From a virus: a DNA stretch of 39,363 nt. A program made the translations under genes and the position numbers. The notes under the pieces are model-generated. The model was given only the letters and a program-made list of their open reading frames with translations. It was not told the DNA's origin and did not search any database. Location: IMG/VR virus record IMGVR_UViG_3300023082_000022, positions 1 to 39,363 of that record; one strand, written 5' to 3'. The stretch's first letter is position 1. The number at the start of each line of letters is the position of its first letter. Of this stretch, positions 24,762 to 34,842 are shown in pieces.

Positions 24762-25227
24762 CGGCAGTTACCTTGATGCAATCTAACGGCAACCACAGCC
24801 GTCGCTCACTGAAGCCAGTCACCACGTCGAAGCTGATTGCAAGCCCTACGAAACCGAGGTGATCGGCCTGAGGGGAACCCGCTTTGACGCGTTTGATTTC
24901 CTCGACCTGGTATACCCTGCTTTGCGGCAGGCGATAGCCTTTGAGAAAGTGGCTGTCAGGTAGGCGGGCGATAGTGAACTTGGTCCCGATGTTTACCGGG
25001 CACTCACTGGCAGGGACAGTTAGCAACTCCTGAAAGCGGTCCAAGAGGGGCTTTAGCAGCTCATCATGGGCCTTCTCCGACAGGGCCTTTAACGGGTCCT
25101 CTTTGGCCGGAGTGATCCACTCTGAAGGGCCCAAGGTGTTGAACTTGTAGGTGTAACCCAGCGATTCCAGCAGGGTTACGGCCTTTTCGCCTTTAAGCAG
25201 GTATTGCCGTACTTTTGTGTTGTCCAC
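24748..25227 (-). CDS. Unknown protein upstream of DNA polymerase
   Basis: 159 residues from a GTG at 25227 with GGAGG 7 bp upstream. Not recognised. N-terminal half is helical and charged (KALSEKAHDELLKPLLDRFQ); the C-terminal half has the look of a small beta domain (TKFTIARLPDSHFLKGYRLP, ERRLWLPLDCIKV), somewhat like an SH3-type fold, with no cysteine pairs or catalytic motif. T7 genes 4.5 and 4.7 lie at this place but I see no match to them. Overlaps the polymerase start by 14 bp, so translation is probably coupled and a role in replication is possible. Confidence 0.7.
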   Translation of the reverse strand: MDNTKVRQYLLKGEKAVTLLESLGYTYKFNTLGPSEWITPAKEDPLKALSEKAHDELLKPLLDRFQELLTVPASECPVNIGTKFTIARLPDSHFLKGYRLPQSRVYQVEEIKRVKAGSPQADHLGFVGLAISFDVVTGFSERRLWLPLDCIKVTADARF

Positions 25228-25277
25228 GGTTGATCCTCCAAAGGAATTGGTGACGGGGGTTGGTTTTAAGGTTGACC

Positions 25278-25300
25278 GAAAGGCCCCCGTAAGGAGGCCC
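25278..25300 (-). terminator. Candidate terminator behind the 4.3-like gene
   Basis: Minus strand GGCCTCC-TTAC-GGGGGCC (one G-U pair) followed by TTTC, 12 bp after the stop of the small gene at 25312. Short U-tract; it may act as a partial terminator or a 3' stabiliser. Confidence 0.55.
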
Positions 25301-25311
25301 TTGAGTCACTC

Positions 25312-25506
25312 TTAGATCAGGGCGGAAATCTTCGCGGCTTCGTCGTTCAGTTTCTGGCTTTCGCGAGCAGCTTCCAGAGCCTCAGCGGCTGCTTTTGCGC
25401 TCGCCTTAACGAGGAAATCGGCTTCTGCTTTCTTGATTTTGGCGGCTTTGGTCATCGCAGCGGCCAGTTGTTTCAGGGCGAATTTGTAGAGTTTGATCAT
25501 GGTCAT
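25312..25506 (-). CDS. Small helical protein (T7 gp4.3 position)
   Basis: 64 residues from the ATG at 25506 with AAGGAGA 5 bp upstream; the longer frame through the primase end is rejected. Starts MTMIKLYKFALKQLAAAMTK and continues as an Ala/Lys/Glu-rich amphipathic helix with DEAAKISALI at the end. T7 gene 4.3 at the same place also codes a short Ala/Glu/Lys/Arg-rich helical protein starting MFKLIKKL. Function unknown in both. Similarity is in type rather than in clear identity. Confidence 0.75.
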   Translation of the reverse strand: MTMIKLYKFALKQLAAAMTKAAKIKKAEADFLVKASAKAAAEALEAARESQKLNDEAAKISALI

Positions 25507-25516
25507 ATCGGTCTCC

Positions 25517-27752
<2,236 letters not shown>

Positions 27753-27790
27753 AGCGAGTCCTCCTTAGTCAATAGGTGATGGCTGTTAAA

Positions 27791-27810
27791 GCGAACTCCG
27801 ATGAGTCCGC
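27791..27810 (-). terminator. Hairpin after the amidase gene (terminator or RNase III site)
   Basis: Minus strand GCGGACTC-ATCG-GAGTTCGC (8-bp stem with one G-U) followed by TTTAACAG, 15 bp after the amidase stop. T7 has the R3.8 processing site in the same gap. The U-tract is only three bases. Confidence 0.5.
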
Positions 27811-27824
27811 CTCACAGTATTTAT

Positions 27825-28262
27825 TTACTTGGTCTTAGCGAGCCATTCGGCGACGCTGAAAGATGGGCAGGCCTTACCGGCGTCAAGGTCTCGGTGCCCA
27901 ACGGTTTTGGCGTGTGGATATATGCCTGTCACAGTTTCTTTCAGGTTCAACAATGATGCCCATTGGGCACCCGTAAAGTTGTCTTGTGGTTTGCCCGCAT
28001 TGTCGATACCGCCGACCATGCAGATACCCAGCGATTCAGAGTTGTGACCTTTTACGTGAGAGCCTACGACATCATGGGGACGGCCTGTTTCAATAGTGCC
28101 GTCTCGGCGGATAATGTAGTGATAGCCAACATCCAGCCATCCCTTTTGAACATGCCACTGGCGTATCTCACGCAGTCCGATGTCCATTGAGGGCTTGGTG
28201 GCTGCACAGTGAATAACGATTAGATTCGTCACCTCCCGCTTATTGAATTGAACACGAGCCAT
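27825..28262 (-). CDS. 3.5: N-acetylmuramoyl-L-alanine amidase / RNA polymerase inhibitor (T7 lysozyme, gp3.5-like)
   Basis: 145 residues (T7: 151). Zinc amidase that cuts peptidoglycan and, in T7, binds and inhibits the phage RNA polymerase to favour late promoters and replication. Zinc ligands His18, His123 and Cys132 and catalytic Tyr46 and Lys130 are all present (VIHCAATKPS, LDVGYHYIIRRDG, GHRDLDAGKACPSF). N-terminus MARVQFNKRE keeps the T7 MARVQFKQRE, the part that contacts the polymerase. Start ATG with AAAAGGAG. With a polymerase-inhibiting role it may also matter for lysogeny. Confidence 0.95.
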   Translation of the reverse strand: MARVQFNKREVTNLIVIHCAATKPSMDIGLREIRQWHVQKGWLDVGYHYIIRRDGTIETGRPHDVVGSHVKGHNSESLGICMVGGIDNAGKPQDNFTGAQWASLLNLKETVTGIYPHAKTVGHRDLDAGKACPSFSVAEWLAKTK

Positions 28263-28265
28263 TGC

Positions 28266-28718
28266 TTACGCTCCTTTTGTTTTCAAGACTCCTTCGGGAA
28301 TCTGTTTGTGCTTCTCCTTCATCCAAGCCAAGGGAACCAGCTTGTCTGCGTATTGAATGCCATGTTTCTCACACCACGCACCGTAAGTAGTAGGTGAGCC
28401 CTTATAGAGTTTCGCTTTGCTCGACGAAAAGACCAGACGAATGTCGAGGTCGGGATACTGTTCACGTAACAGTAAGTGCTTCTTGCGGTCATCGACTTCC
28501 CAGAGGCCTTTGCATTCGATAATGATCCCATTACCCAAGATGAAGTCGGGCAAATACTTGGCTTCTCGCGCTGGAACCAGATAGGTAATCCAGTGTTGTT
28601 CGAAGGTGTATGGCACGCCATGCTTGTCTAATAATTCACTGTTCTTCTCTTCCAGACCTGAGCGGAAACTACTTTGGGATGACTTACGTGGGCCGCTATA
28701 CCGGCCAAAAGCACTCAC
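28266..28718 (-). CDS. 3: Endonuclease I, Holliday junction resolvase (T7 gp3-like)
   Basis: 150 residues (T7: 149). Cuts branched DNA and takes part in host DNA breakdown. The active-site set Glu23, Asp58, Glu68, Lys70 is in FRSGLEEK, LPDFIL and IIECKGLW, each three positions beyond the T7 residues. KGLWEVDDRKKHLLLREQYP is close to T7. The start is GTG at 28718, two bases after the stop of the ssDNA-binding gene and without a clear ribosome site, so translation is probably coupled. Confidence 0.96.
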   Translation of the reverse strand: MSAFGRYSGPRKSSQSSFRSGLEEKNSELLDKHGVPYTFEQHWITYLVPAREAKYLPDFILGNGIIIECKGLWEVDDRKKHLLLREQYPDLDIRLVFSSSKAKLYKGSPTTYGAWCEKHGIQYADKLVPLAWMKEKHKQIPEGVLKTKGA

Positions 28719-28720
28719 TT

Positions 28721-29410
28721 TTAAAAGTCGCCGCCGTCATCGGGGACACTTTCTTCAGCATGACCGCGAGACTCGCTACGGTTTTCCTGCCATTGGTCCG
28801 AATCATCTGCCGAGTAGCCACCTTCTTCAGCTTCATCGCTCCAATTGTCTTCACCGGCAAACTCTTTCAGAGTGATCAGCATGACGCTATCGATCTGCAA
28901 TTTGACGGAAGCGCCTGCGACTTGAGACCAGCCGTACGGGAAGAGGGAGAACTTAACCTTTAGTTCCGAGCCACCAGAGATAGCCGGAACGCTGTCGATA
29001 CGCTTGCCCTTGGCGTCTACCACTTTAAGTGGCAATGGTTTGGATTCCTTGGAGGTTTTGTCGATGTAGGAGGCATAACCTTTTATCTTGAAAGTTACAG
29101 TGCCGTCATCGTTTTCAAAGAACGGCATATCGCCTTCGTAAGGTTCCAATGGCTTTTTGCCGCGCTGAACAGGTGGTGGATTCTTTTTGTTCTCGACAAC
29201 CAGAGCCTTGAAGTTGGCTTCATGCGCCGCTTTGATCTTGTCAATCAACGGCTGTGCATCTTTGGAAGGGACGGTAAGGTTAACTTTCCATTCGCCGCGT
29301 GGGTTGCCAAATCCCTTTTCAGGGTTGCCATAGTCCGGCTTTTGGATCGAACAGTACGGCTCAGCAATGCCTTTAGGTGTGGTGAGGATTTCTTTGCGTG
29401 GACCTGCCAT
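28721..29410 (-). CDS. 2.5: Single-stranded DNA-binding protein (T7 gp2.5-like)
   Basis: 229 residues (T7: 232). Coats ssDNA and coordinates polymerase and primase-helicase. N-terminus with EPYCSIQKPDYGNPEKGFG and EWKVNLTVP belongs to the family OB-fold. The C-terminal ~40 residues are very acidic and end in Phe (EESVPDDGGDF), the tail that T7 gp2.5 uses to contact gp4 and gp5. Start ATG 29410 with AAGGAG 9 bp upstream. A degenerate phage promoter lies 40 bp before it. Confidence 0.92.
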   Translation of the reverse strand: MAGPRKEILTTPKGIAEPYCSIQKPDYGNPEKGFGNPRGEWKVNLTVPSKDAQPLIDKIKAAHEANFKALVVENKKNPPPVQRGKKPLEPYEGDMPFFENDDGTVTFKIKGYASYIDKTSKESKPLPLKVVDAKGKRIDSVPAISGGSELKVKFSLFPYGWSQVAGASVKLQIDSVMLITLKEFAGEDNWSDEAEEGGYSADDSDQWQENRSESRGHAEESVPDDGGDF

Positions 29411-29450
29411 GGTGTGGGTCTCCTTGTATTGAGTGTGAAGTTTACTCCGG

Positions 29451-29466
29451 TTTAAGTGGGTATTTT
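29451..29466 (-). promoter_or_regulatory. Possible degenerate phage promoter (phi2.5 position)
   Basis: Minus strand AAAATACCCACTTAAA shares ACCCACT with the phi9-like variant and the upstream A run, but differs at several core bases. It lies directly before the ssDNA-binding gene, where T7 has phi2.5. Four mismatches in 16 positions to the early consensus; may be chance. Confidence 0.3.
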
Positions 29467-29839
29467 AACGGAACGCTGGTCGAACGATGCTTACGGTCGC
29501 TTCTTGAAGTTCTTCACGGCTGATCGCCATTGAGGCCTCATGAGCGGCAGACTTACGGATGGACCGGAAGACCGAGTAAACGACCGACTTGAAGTGCCCG
29601 TGAAGGAACCGCTTATCGAAGCGCCAAACTTCATGTTTAAAGTGCGCTGCATGTTTGTCGGAATACGCCAGATTGTTAGCAAGTTCCAATAATGTCAGCT
29701 CCACCAGCTCTTGTTGCTTTACATTCATCAAGCGCTCATACAGGAATCCCGCGAAACCAGATTGACGGACATGGCTGTAGTTGTTCAGATGCAAGAATCC
29801 GTCAGGCTTTGCACGGCCATTGCCTTGTGCCCGATTCAT
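29465..29839 (-). CDS. Unknown protein, gp2 position
   Basis: 124 residues. Not recognised. Helical, with Arg/His-rich stretches (HAAHFKHEVWRFDKRFLHGH, FKSVVYSVFRSIRKSAAHEA). T7 gene 2, the inhibitor of host RNA polymerase (64 residues), and 1.8 are at this position, but no convincing match is visible. Its ATG overlaps the previous stop (ATGA). A host-directed or replication role is possible. Confidence 0.75.
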   Translation of the reverse strand: MNRAQGNGRAKPDGFLHLNNYSHVRQSGFAGFLYERLMNVKQQELVELTLLELANNLAYSDKHAAHFKHEVWRFDKRFLHGHFKSVVYSVFRSIRKSAAHEASMAISREELQEATVSIVRPAFR

Positions 29840-30024
29840 TGAGTCACCATGAAGCGGTCGATGTTTGGCGCAACAACTGGCCGAATGCGTGTGACTACTG
29901 CATCGCTGAACATGGTTTCAGTCGCAGTCCAGGCAGCGTCGATGCTGACGGCAAAGAGGGTCACTTCATCTACATGATCATCAATTTGCACCGTAGCCTT
30001 AAACTCTTTTTTAGCGTTTTCCAT
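29836..30024 (-). CDS. Unknown small protein
   Basis: 62 residues from the ATG at 30024, which shares one base with the stop of the dNMP kinase gene (TAATG); AAGGAG is about 10 bp upstream. N-terminus MENAKKEFKATVQIDDHVDE then VTLFAVSIDAAWTATETMFS suggests a small beta-alpha-beta domain. Not recognised. Coupled to both neighbours. Confidence 0.7.
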   Translation of the reverse strand: MENAKKEFKATVQIDDHVDEVTLFAVSIDAAWTATETMFSDAVVTRIRPVVAPNIDRFMVTQ

Positions 30025-30707
30025 TAAGTAATAACTCCTTGTTCTTTTAGCTGGTCGAGCATCGCCCACGGTTCACCCCGCCGATTAACTACAAGAGCGT
30101 CGAAAGGGTGTGCCATAAGAGCGATGTCTGAAATGTGGTAAGGCTGTTCGTCAACGGCTGGAATAAACCAGTCGCGAACAATACGGACTGTTTTAATGTC
30201 TGGGGCATTACACAGGCCCTGATATTCGTTGGGCATGCGCATATCAGTGACTACAACGTGGTCGTAGCTATGTGTCTGAAGACCCTTGCGAACTTCAACC
30301 ATGCCCAAGTCAAACCAGACGTCTGGCTTGCCCAAGTGCTCTCGGTGATATTGCGTTCCGAATGTCTGCAAGTGCCAGCGCAGTGAACGAGGGGCCTCTA
30401 TGTCAAAGCTACGCATTGCCCATAGTTTATAAGGGCTATTTGGGAGTTCTCCGATACATAGGCCGGGAGTAACGTTATCCTTAGCAGACGTGTGCATGTT
30501 CTTCTCAAGGAGAACTGCTCGGCCTTTCTGGTCCCCTGCCAGAGCCTCAGCGCACACCCGTTTAAGGACATCAGCGAATGCCACTCGCAGCACTTTGCGT
30601 CCTTCGGATTCGAGAAGACCGATAAGGGTGTCTTTACCTGACTTACCCCGAATGCTGTTGAGGGCCAGTAGTGAAACTCCACCATTGTGGTTATTTCTTG
30701 CGGGCAC
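30024..30707 (-). CDS. Deoxynucleoside monophosphate kinase-like P-loop protein
   Basis: 227 residues from the GTG at 30707, chosen because AAAGGAGG lies 7 bp upstream and the longer frame overlaps ligase. P-loop near the N-terminus in SIRGKSGKDTLIGLL, the GKSGKDT form typical of phage dNMP kinases. A lid-like RSLRWHLQTFGTQYHREHLG and DVWFDLGM follow, then VVVTDMRMPNEYQ. Converts dNMPs from degraded host DNA to dNDPs. T7 itself uses gp1.7, an unrelated type, so this is a functional replacement found in relatives. Confidence 0.82.
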   Translation of the reverse strand: MPARNNHNGGVSLLALNSIRGKSGKDTLIGLLESEGRKVLRVAFADVLKRVCAEALAGDQKGRAVLLEKNMHTSAKDNVTPGLCIGELPNSPYKLWAMRSFDIEAPRSLRWHLQTFGTQYHREHLGKPDVWFDLGMVEVRKGLQTHSYDHVVVTDMRMPNEYQGLCNAPDIKTVRIVRDWFIPAVDEQPYHISDIALMAHPFDALVVNRRGEPWAMLDQLKEQGVIT

Positions 30708-30756
30708 GCGGATGCCTCCTTTGGTTAGGTGTCTTTTGGTATTCTTTGCGAGAGAG

Positions 30757-31812
30757 TTATTCTTTAATGCGAGGGTCCGAGATACCCCGGAATGAATCAA
30801 AAGATGGGTGACGTAAAGAACCGTCTGGGTAGCGTTCCATAAAAGTGACCTTTACGGTGTGATCCTCATAGGGATTTACTGCGTCACTTTGAATGTCTTC
30901 ACCGAGACCGCCCTTGATAGTTGGAAACTGCCCAGACCCGTACGCATCCCGCGAAGCCTTAATCACAGCAGCTGTGAACTCGTCCATAAGAGGCTTTGAG
31001 ATCTTGCAGGCGCTAACTACGTGACCGGACTCAAGGAGAACCTCAAAGCCGATCACCTTGCCTTCGTTGGCTTTGCCGGGAGTGCCCCAAACGAGGCCAA
31101 CGACCTTGCCGTCTTCGTTGTCGTCCGGTACGCACTTCCACATACCGACTTGTTTCGAGCGCTTGTAATGACCGTTCGGGTCCTTCAAAACGAGCCCTTC
31201 AAGACCTTGCTCACGGACCACCTCAAAGGTGTTGTCTACCTCGGCCATGCTGAACAGGTCCCAGCTTTCGGCTACTTGCCAATCAATCTCAGGGAAGCGC
31301 TTCTTGAGGGCGTTCACTTGGTACTCAACGTGGTACTTCATGACACTGTGCGTCACGCCGTATTCCTGACCTGACAGAACAGCATCCATCGGGAGGATGC
31401 CGAAGACCATCACCTTAAGGCGACTCAGCTCGATGGTTTCATGACGGCGTAGAGTGCCCGCTATGTCCTTGCAAGGCAGCTCGTCAATAAGTAACTCAGC
31501 ATCCAGCATGAAACCATCCGGGAACAAAGCTTCGTCGGTTTCGAAAAAGTCGATCCAACGGTTGTCCGCATCCAGAGGCTGTGCATGGTTCTTCGCAACA
31601 AGCGCCGGAAACTGTTTACCTTCTCGGGACAACCATTCAGCGAACCATAGGTCAGTCGCTTCTGGTTGTACACACAGGTTCAAACGAACGCCGTCGTATT
31701 TGATATCGGCAATGATGTAACTTTCGTCAATCACGGCTTGTACTGCGGATGTGCTGAAGTTAACAGGACGGTGTGGGTTGGTTTTGATGATAACTTCTTG
31801 GACTTTACTCAT
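30757..31812 (-). CDS. 1.3: ATP-dependent DNA ligase (T7 gp1.3-like)
   Basis: 351 residues (T7: 359). Seals nicks during replication. Adenylation motif I is ADIKYDGVRLN with Lys38; further motifs are DAELLIDELP (III), EGLVLKDPNG (IV) and VGMWKCVP (V). The C-terminal OB domain contains GKVIGFEVLLESG and HPSFDSFRG. Start ATG overlaps the preceding stop (ATGA). First enzyme gene behind the two 1.1-type promoters. Confidence 0.95.
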   Translation of the reverse strand: MSKVQEVIIKTNPHRPVNFSTSAVQAVIDESYIIADIKYDGVRLNLCVQPEATDLWFAEWLSREGKQFPALVAKNHAQPLDADNRWIDFFETDEALFPDGFMLDAELLIDELPCKDIAGTLRRHETIELSRLKVMVFGILPMDAVLSGQEYGVTHSVMKYHVEYQVNALKKRFPEIDWQVAESWDLFSMAEVDNTFEVVREQGLEGLVLKDPNGHYKRSKQVGMWKCVPDDNEDGKVVGLVWGTPGKANEGKVIGFEVLLESGHVVSACKISKPLMDEFTAAVIKASRDAYGSGQFPTIKGGLGEDIQSDAVNPYEDHTVKVTFMERYPDGSLRHPSFDSFRGISDPRIKE

Positions 31813-31952
31813 TCAGCGGTCTCCCAAGCGTGACGGGCACAGCGTTGGGTTTTGTTCAACTTGCCACGACGGGCTCTTACCGTTGCCATTTCTTCATCGG
31901 AACGACGTTTAGTGGTACGAACAGTTCGTTGGACAGGTGAGTTAGCGTGCAT
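31809..31952 (-). CDS. Small basic protein (T7 gp1.1 position)
   Basis: 47 residues from the ATG at 31952 with AGGAG 8 bp upstream; an open frame reaching further up crosses the promoter and is rejected. Very basic (RTVRTTKRRSDEEM, RARRGKLNKTQR). T7 1.1 (42 residues) is also small and basic and lies at the same place, but I cannot show sequence identity. Coupled to ligase by ATGA. Function unknown. Confidence 0.72.
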   Translation of the reverse strand: MHANSPVQRTVRTTKRRSDEEMATVRARRGKLNKTQRCARHAWETAE

Positions 31953-31988
31953 CGTAAAGACTCCTAAAGTAGAAAAGGATGGTTGTGC

Positions 31989-32005
31989 TTTTAGTGAGGG
32001 TTTTT
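31989..32005 (-). promoter_or_regulatory. Early-type phage promoter, phi1.1 second copy
   Basis: Minus strand AAAAACCCTCACTAAAA followed by GCACAACC. Very close to the T3 promoter core ACCCTCACTAAA. Drives the 1.1-like gene and the DNA metabolism block. Confidence 0.87.
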
Positions 32006-32083
32006 GAATCCAGCGACCCAACGAGAAACACCCGGCATCTTTAAGAATCTTTAAGTAAGAATCTCAACGGTGGTCGGGTGTGC

Positions 32084-32100
32084 TTTTAGTGAGGGATTTT
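32084..32100 (-). promoter_or_regulatory. Early-type phage promoter, phi1.1 first copy
   Basis: Minus strand AAAATCCCTCACTAAAA followed by GCACACCCG. Starts 3 bp after the RNA polymerase stop codon. Identical to the next promoter (31989) over CCCTCACTAAAAGCACA. Confidence 0.87.
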
Positions 32101-32102
32101 AA

Positions 32103-34781
32103 TCAAGCGAACGCGAATTCACTTTCCAAAATCTGGGTGATGTCCAAGGTCCCCTTGTCGGGGGTCGGCGGCATCTTGTCTAACTGGCTCTCGTGAAGTT
32201 GCTCCATGAATTGCTCACGGAAGTCTTCGAGAACATCGTTTTCGGTGTACGTATCGACCATCGTTTCCCGAACCGCTTTGAACATCGCCCCGGCTTTCGC
32301 AGGGATGGTGCCAAAGCTGTCGTGAATCAAAGCGAAGAACTCAACGCCATACGCTTCGTAAGCCTTTACGACAGTCTTGCGAAGGTGCGAGCCATCCTGT
32401 GAGTGGACGAAGTTAGGTGAGATTCCCGACTCTTGTTTGGCACCATCGATGCTGTCCGAATCCCGCACGTTAATGGTGGCTTGCAGGCGTACCGTCCCCA
32501 GAAACATGAGGTCTACTCGACGCTGTACAGGCTTCATGTACTCTTGCCAGACCGGGAAGCCGTCAGGCGTGACCCAGTAAACAGGCATGCACGGCTTAAG
32601 GACTTCGGGAGCTGGATTCTTCTTGGTCCTTTTGGTCGCTGTCACTTCGGTAGCGAGGAGCTTTGCGGCTTTTTGTAGCCACAACATCGCCTCGACGGCC
32701 TTCACGACAACCACGCTCACAGAGTCCCAAATGAGATTCGCCATATACCGGGCGCATTGCTGTGCATTGGGGAACCATTGAACGCCGTCACCAGCGTCGA
32801 GAGCAGGCTGGATGATGTCGTCGCGTACCTGATCGGTGAACCCAAATGCCTTGGAGCCGTAAGCCAGGGTCATGACGGACCGTTTAGTAACCTTTCGGGT
32901 GATCCCGTAGCCCATCCAGCCCTGTGCGAGGCTTCGGGTCCCCAGAATACGGCGCTCGGTGATTGCCCCGGTCTTGGTGTTGGGAATCACCTCTATGCTG
33001 TCATCGGTGCCTTCGAGCAGGTCCTTTTTGACCTTCTCTATGACCTCTTCAGCCACAAGCCGGTAAATGTCCTGCACCTCGTCTGATGGCAGCAAGTTCA
33101 CGGCTCGCCCACCACGCTCATCGCGCAGCATTGCCGAAAAATGCTGAATGCCAGAGCAGGACCCGTCGAAAGCGATAGGCAAGGCTGACTTCCAGTTTTC
33201 GCCGTGTTCCTTTACGCCCGCCCACTCAAAGCAGAAAGCGAGGAAGCAAAACGGGGAATCCATCTTGGTCCATTCCGGCTGGCCCAAAGGGTCCCGAGCA
33301 ATCTCGAGGATTAGCGCTTCATTATCTTCGACCCACTTCTTGCGCTGGCTGAAGTCAACTTTGTCCACGCCCGCACAGTTGGCCCCGTGAATCTTTAGCC
33401 ATTCAATTCCTTCTTTGCCGACAGGCTCTGCGATTGCAGCCATCAGCAAGCCTTTGGTCATATCGTTGCCCTGGGGATTGAAGGACGGGATTGCATAGAC
33501 TCGGCCGCGCCAGTCGAGGTTGTACGGAAAGTAAATCGCTTCGTACCCCCCGAACTTTTCAGCTTGCTCAATGATGAACTCGAATGACAATCGACGGCTC
33601 ACACGGGCGCGGTCTCGGCGGTAGACTCCCGCTGCCTCTTTCTTCCATGCTTTTAGGATGGCTGGGTCATCGCCCATGCTTTCCGGTTGCACGGGTAGTT
33701 CCTCACGGTCTGCTGTAGGGAACTTGTCGATTGGAACATGTTTCCAGCCCATTACCGCTTTAGCCACTTCGAGGACTTGAGTGTTTACTTTCCATGCAGA
33801 CGCCTGCGCGATATTCACCGCTTTATAAACTTCAGGCATGAACACGTTACTGTAGCGATGCAAACCACGCTTAGAGCGTACACGGATCAAGGGCAGGGGC
33901 TTACGACCCTTTGCCCAGTAAGCGCCTCCAATCATTTTTGTCCACGCTTTCGGGGGCACAATCGTTGGCTGATGTCTTGGCGTAATGCCTGCCAGAGAGA
34001 AAGCCCGAGCGCAAAGCTTGTCGGCCCATTCAGTAGTCAGGTGGACAAACTCACCATCTAACTTCGAGTTACCGGCGTTCTCACGTTTCATTTCAACTAA
34101 CTGAGTGGACTCTATAAGTAACTCAAGGAGTCGGATTCCGATGTGAAATGTAACGTCGTTTTCAAGGGTGTCCCAAGCTGCCCAAGCCGATTGCAATTCG
34201 TTGGCTTCTTGCATGTGGGCTTCGACCTTCTCAAGGTATTTCACCTTGTAGGTGTGGCCGTTGCGTTGGTTAAGTGCCTTGCGGATGTGCTTGTTGAAAT
34301 GCTCGGCTTCTTGCTCGCGGATACGACCGAAACGGGCTTCTTCTTCGAGCCCACGCCCAAGGGCAACGGCGATGCTCTGTACGCTTTGAGGTCCTTTTTT
34401 TGCAACGGTATTCAGGACGATTTTCACTGTGATGGCTGCAACGTTTTCCGCTTTGACCATTTGGAAGAATTGAAGCCCGACATGCTTGCGGCGCACTTTC
34501 GTTATCTGGTGCTCGACCCAGTTGTCGAAGGCCTTCATGAGGAGGGGAACCAGTGTTGTGATTACTGGCTTGGCGGTGGCGTTATCTGAGAATTCGCCGC
34601 GCTCCATTTGGCGCTCAAGTGCTTTGTGAAAGCGCTCTTCGCCGAGTGTGTAAGCTTCGTGTTCAAGTGCGAGTTGCTGTGCTGCTATATCGTCTCCATA
34701 CAGTCGCGACAGTGCGTTAAAAGCCGATTCACTATATTTTATATCGGAGAAATCATGTGGCGGAGGCTGAATTTTGGACAA
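32103..34781 (-). CDS. 1: Single-subunit DNA-directed RNA polymerase (T7 gp1-like)
   Basis: 892 residues (T7: 883). Transcribes all middle and late genes. Motif A AFDGSCSGIQHFSAMLRDE (catalytic Asp near 546), motif B TKRSVMTLAYGSKAFGF with the Lys and Tyr, motif C ALIHDSFGTIP with Asp821, and the C-terminal ILESEFAFA foot. Counting back from the end, Asp757 (QRRVDLMF) is at the place of T7 Asn748 and matches the T3 residue; the Arg and Gln of VRLQ (T7 Arg756/Gln758) are kept. The start is TTG at 34781: it places DFSDI at residue 10, as in T7, and no in-frame ATG lies in reach. Its ribosome site is poor, and an AGAGC/GCTCT hairpin (34795-34810) lies just upstream. Confidence 0.97.
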   Translation of the reverse strand: MSKIQPPPHDFSDIKYSESAFNALSRLYGDDIAAQQLALEHEAYTLGEERFHKALERQMERGEFSDNATAKPVITTLVPLLMKAFDNWVEHQITKVRRKHVGLQFFQMVKAENVAAITVKIVLNTVAKKGPQSVQSIAVALGRGLEEEARFGRIREQEAEHFNKHIRKALNQRNGHTYKVKYLEKVEAHMQEANELQSAWAAWDTLENDVTFHIGIRLLELLIESTQLVEMKRENAGNSKLDGEFVHLTTEWADKLCARAFSLAGITPRHQPTIVPPKAWTKMIGGAYWAKGRKPLPLIRVRSKRGLHRYSNVFMPEVYKAVNIAQASAWKVNTQVLEVAKAVMGWKHVPIDKFPTADREELPVQPESMGDDPAILKAWKKEAAGVYRRDRARVSRRLSFEFIIEQAEKFGGYEAIYFPYNLDWRGRVYAIPSFNPQGNDMTKGLLMAAIAEPVGKEGIEWLKIHGANCAGVDKVDFSQRKKWVEDNEALILEIARDPLGQPEWTKMDSPFCFLAFCFEWAGVKEHGENWKSALPIAFDGSCSGIQHFSAMLRDERGGRAVNLLPSDEVQDIYRLVAEEVIEKVKKDLLEGTDDSIEVIPNTKTGAITERRILGTRSLAQGWMGYGITRKVTKRSVMTLAYGSKAFGFTDQVRDDIIQPALDAGDGVQWFPNAQQCARYMANLIWDSVSVVVVKAVEAMLWLQKAAKLLATEVTATKRTKKNPAPEVLKPCMPVYWVTPDGFPVWQEYMKPVQRRVDLMFLGTVRLQATINVRDSDSIDGAKQESGISPNFVHSQDGSHLRKTVVKAYEAYGVEFFALIHDSFGTIPAKAGAMFKAVRETMVDTYTENDVLEDFREQFMEQLHESQLDKMPPTPDKGTLDITQILESEFAFA

Positions 34782-34842
34782 GGGAATCCCATTAAGAGCA
34801 CTTTGGCTCTTCCGGTTAGTTGGGTGATTTACTTTTTAATGG

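Larger units (their letters stand above)
31953..32102 (-). other. Candidate primary replication origin between RNA polymerase and the 1.1-like gene
   Basis: This 150-bp gap holds two tandem early-type phage promoters 95 bp apart, an AT-rich stretch with a repeated TTCTTA(C)TTAAAGATTCTTAAAG pattern between them, and an inverted repeat ACACCCG (32028-32034)/CGGGTGT (32075-32081) around the AT-rich part. T7 starts replication in the corresponding gap, from phi1.1A/B with an AT-rich segment downstream. The hairpin could also be the R1.1-type processing site. Confidence 0.55.
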
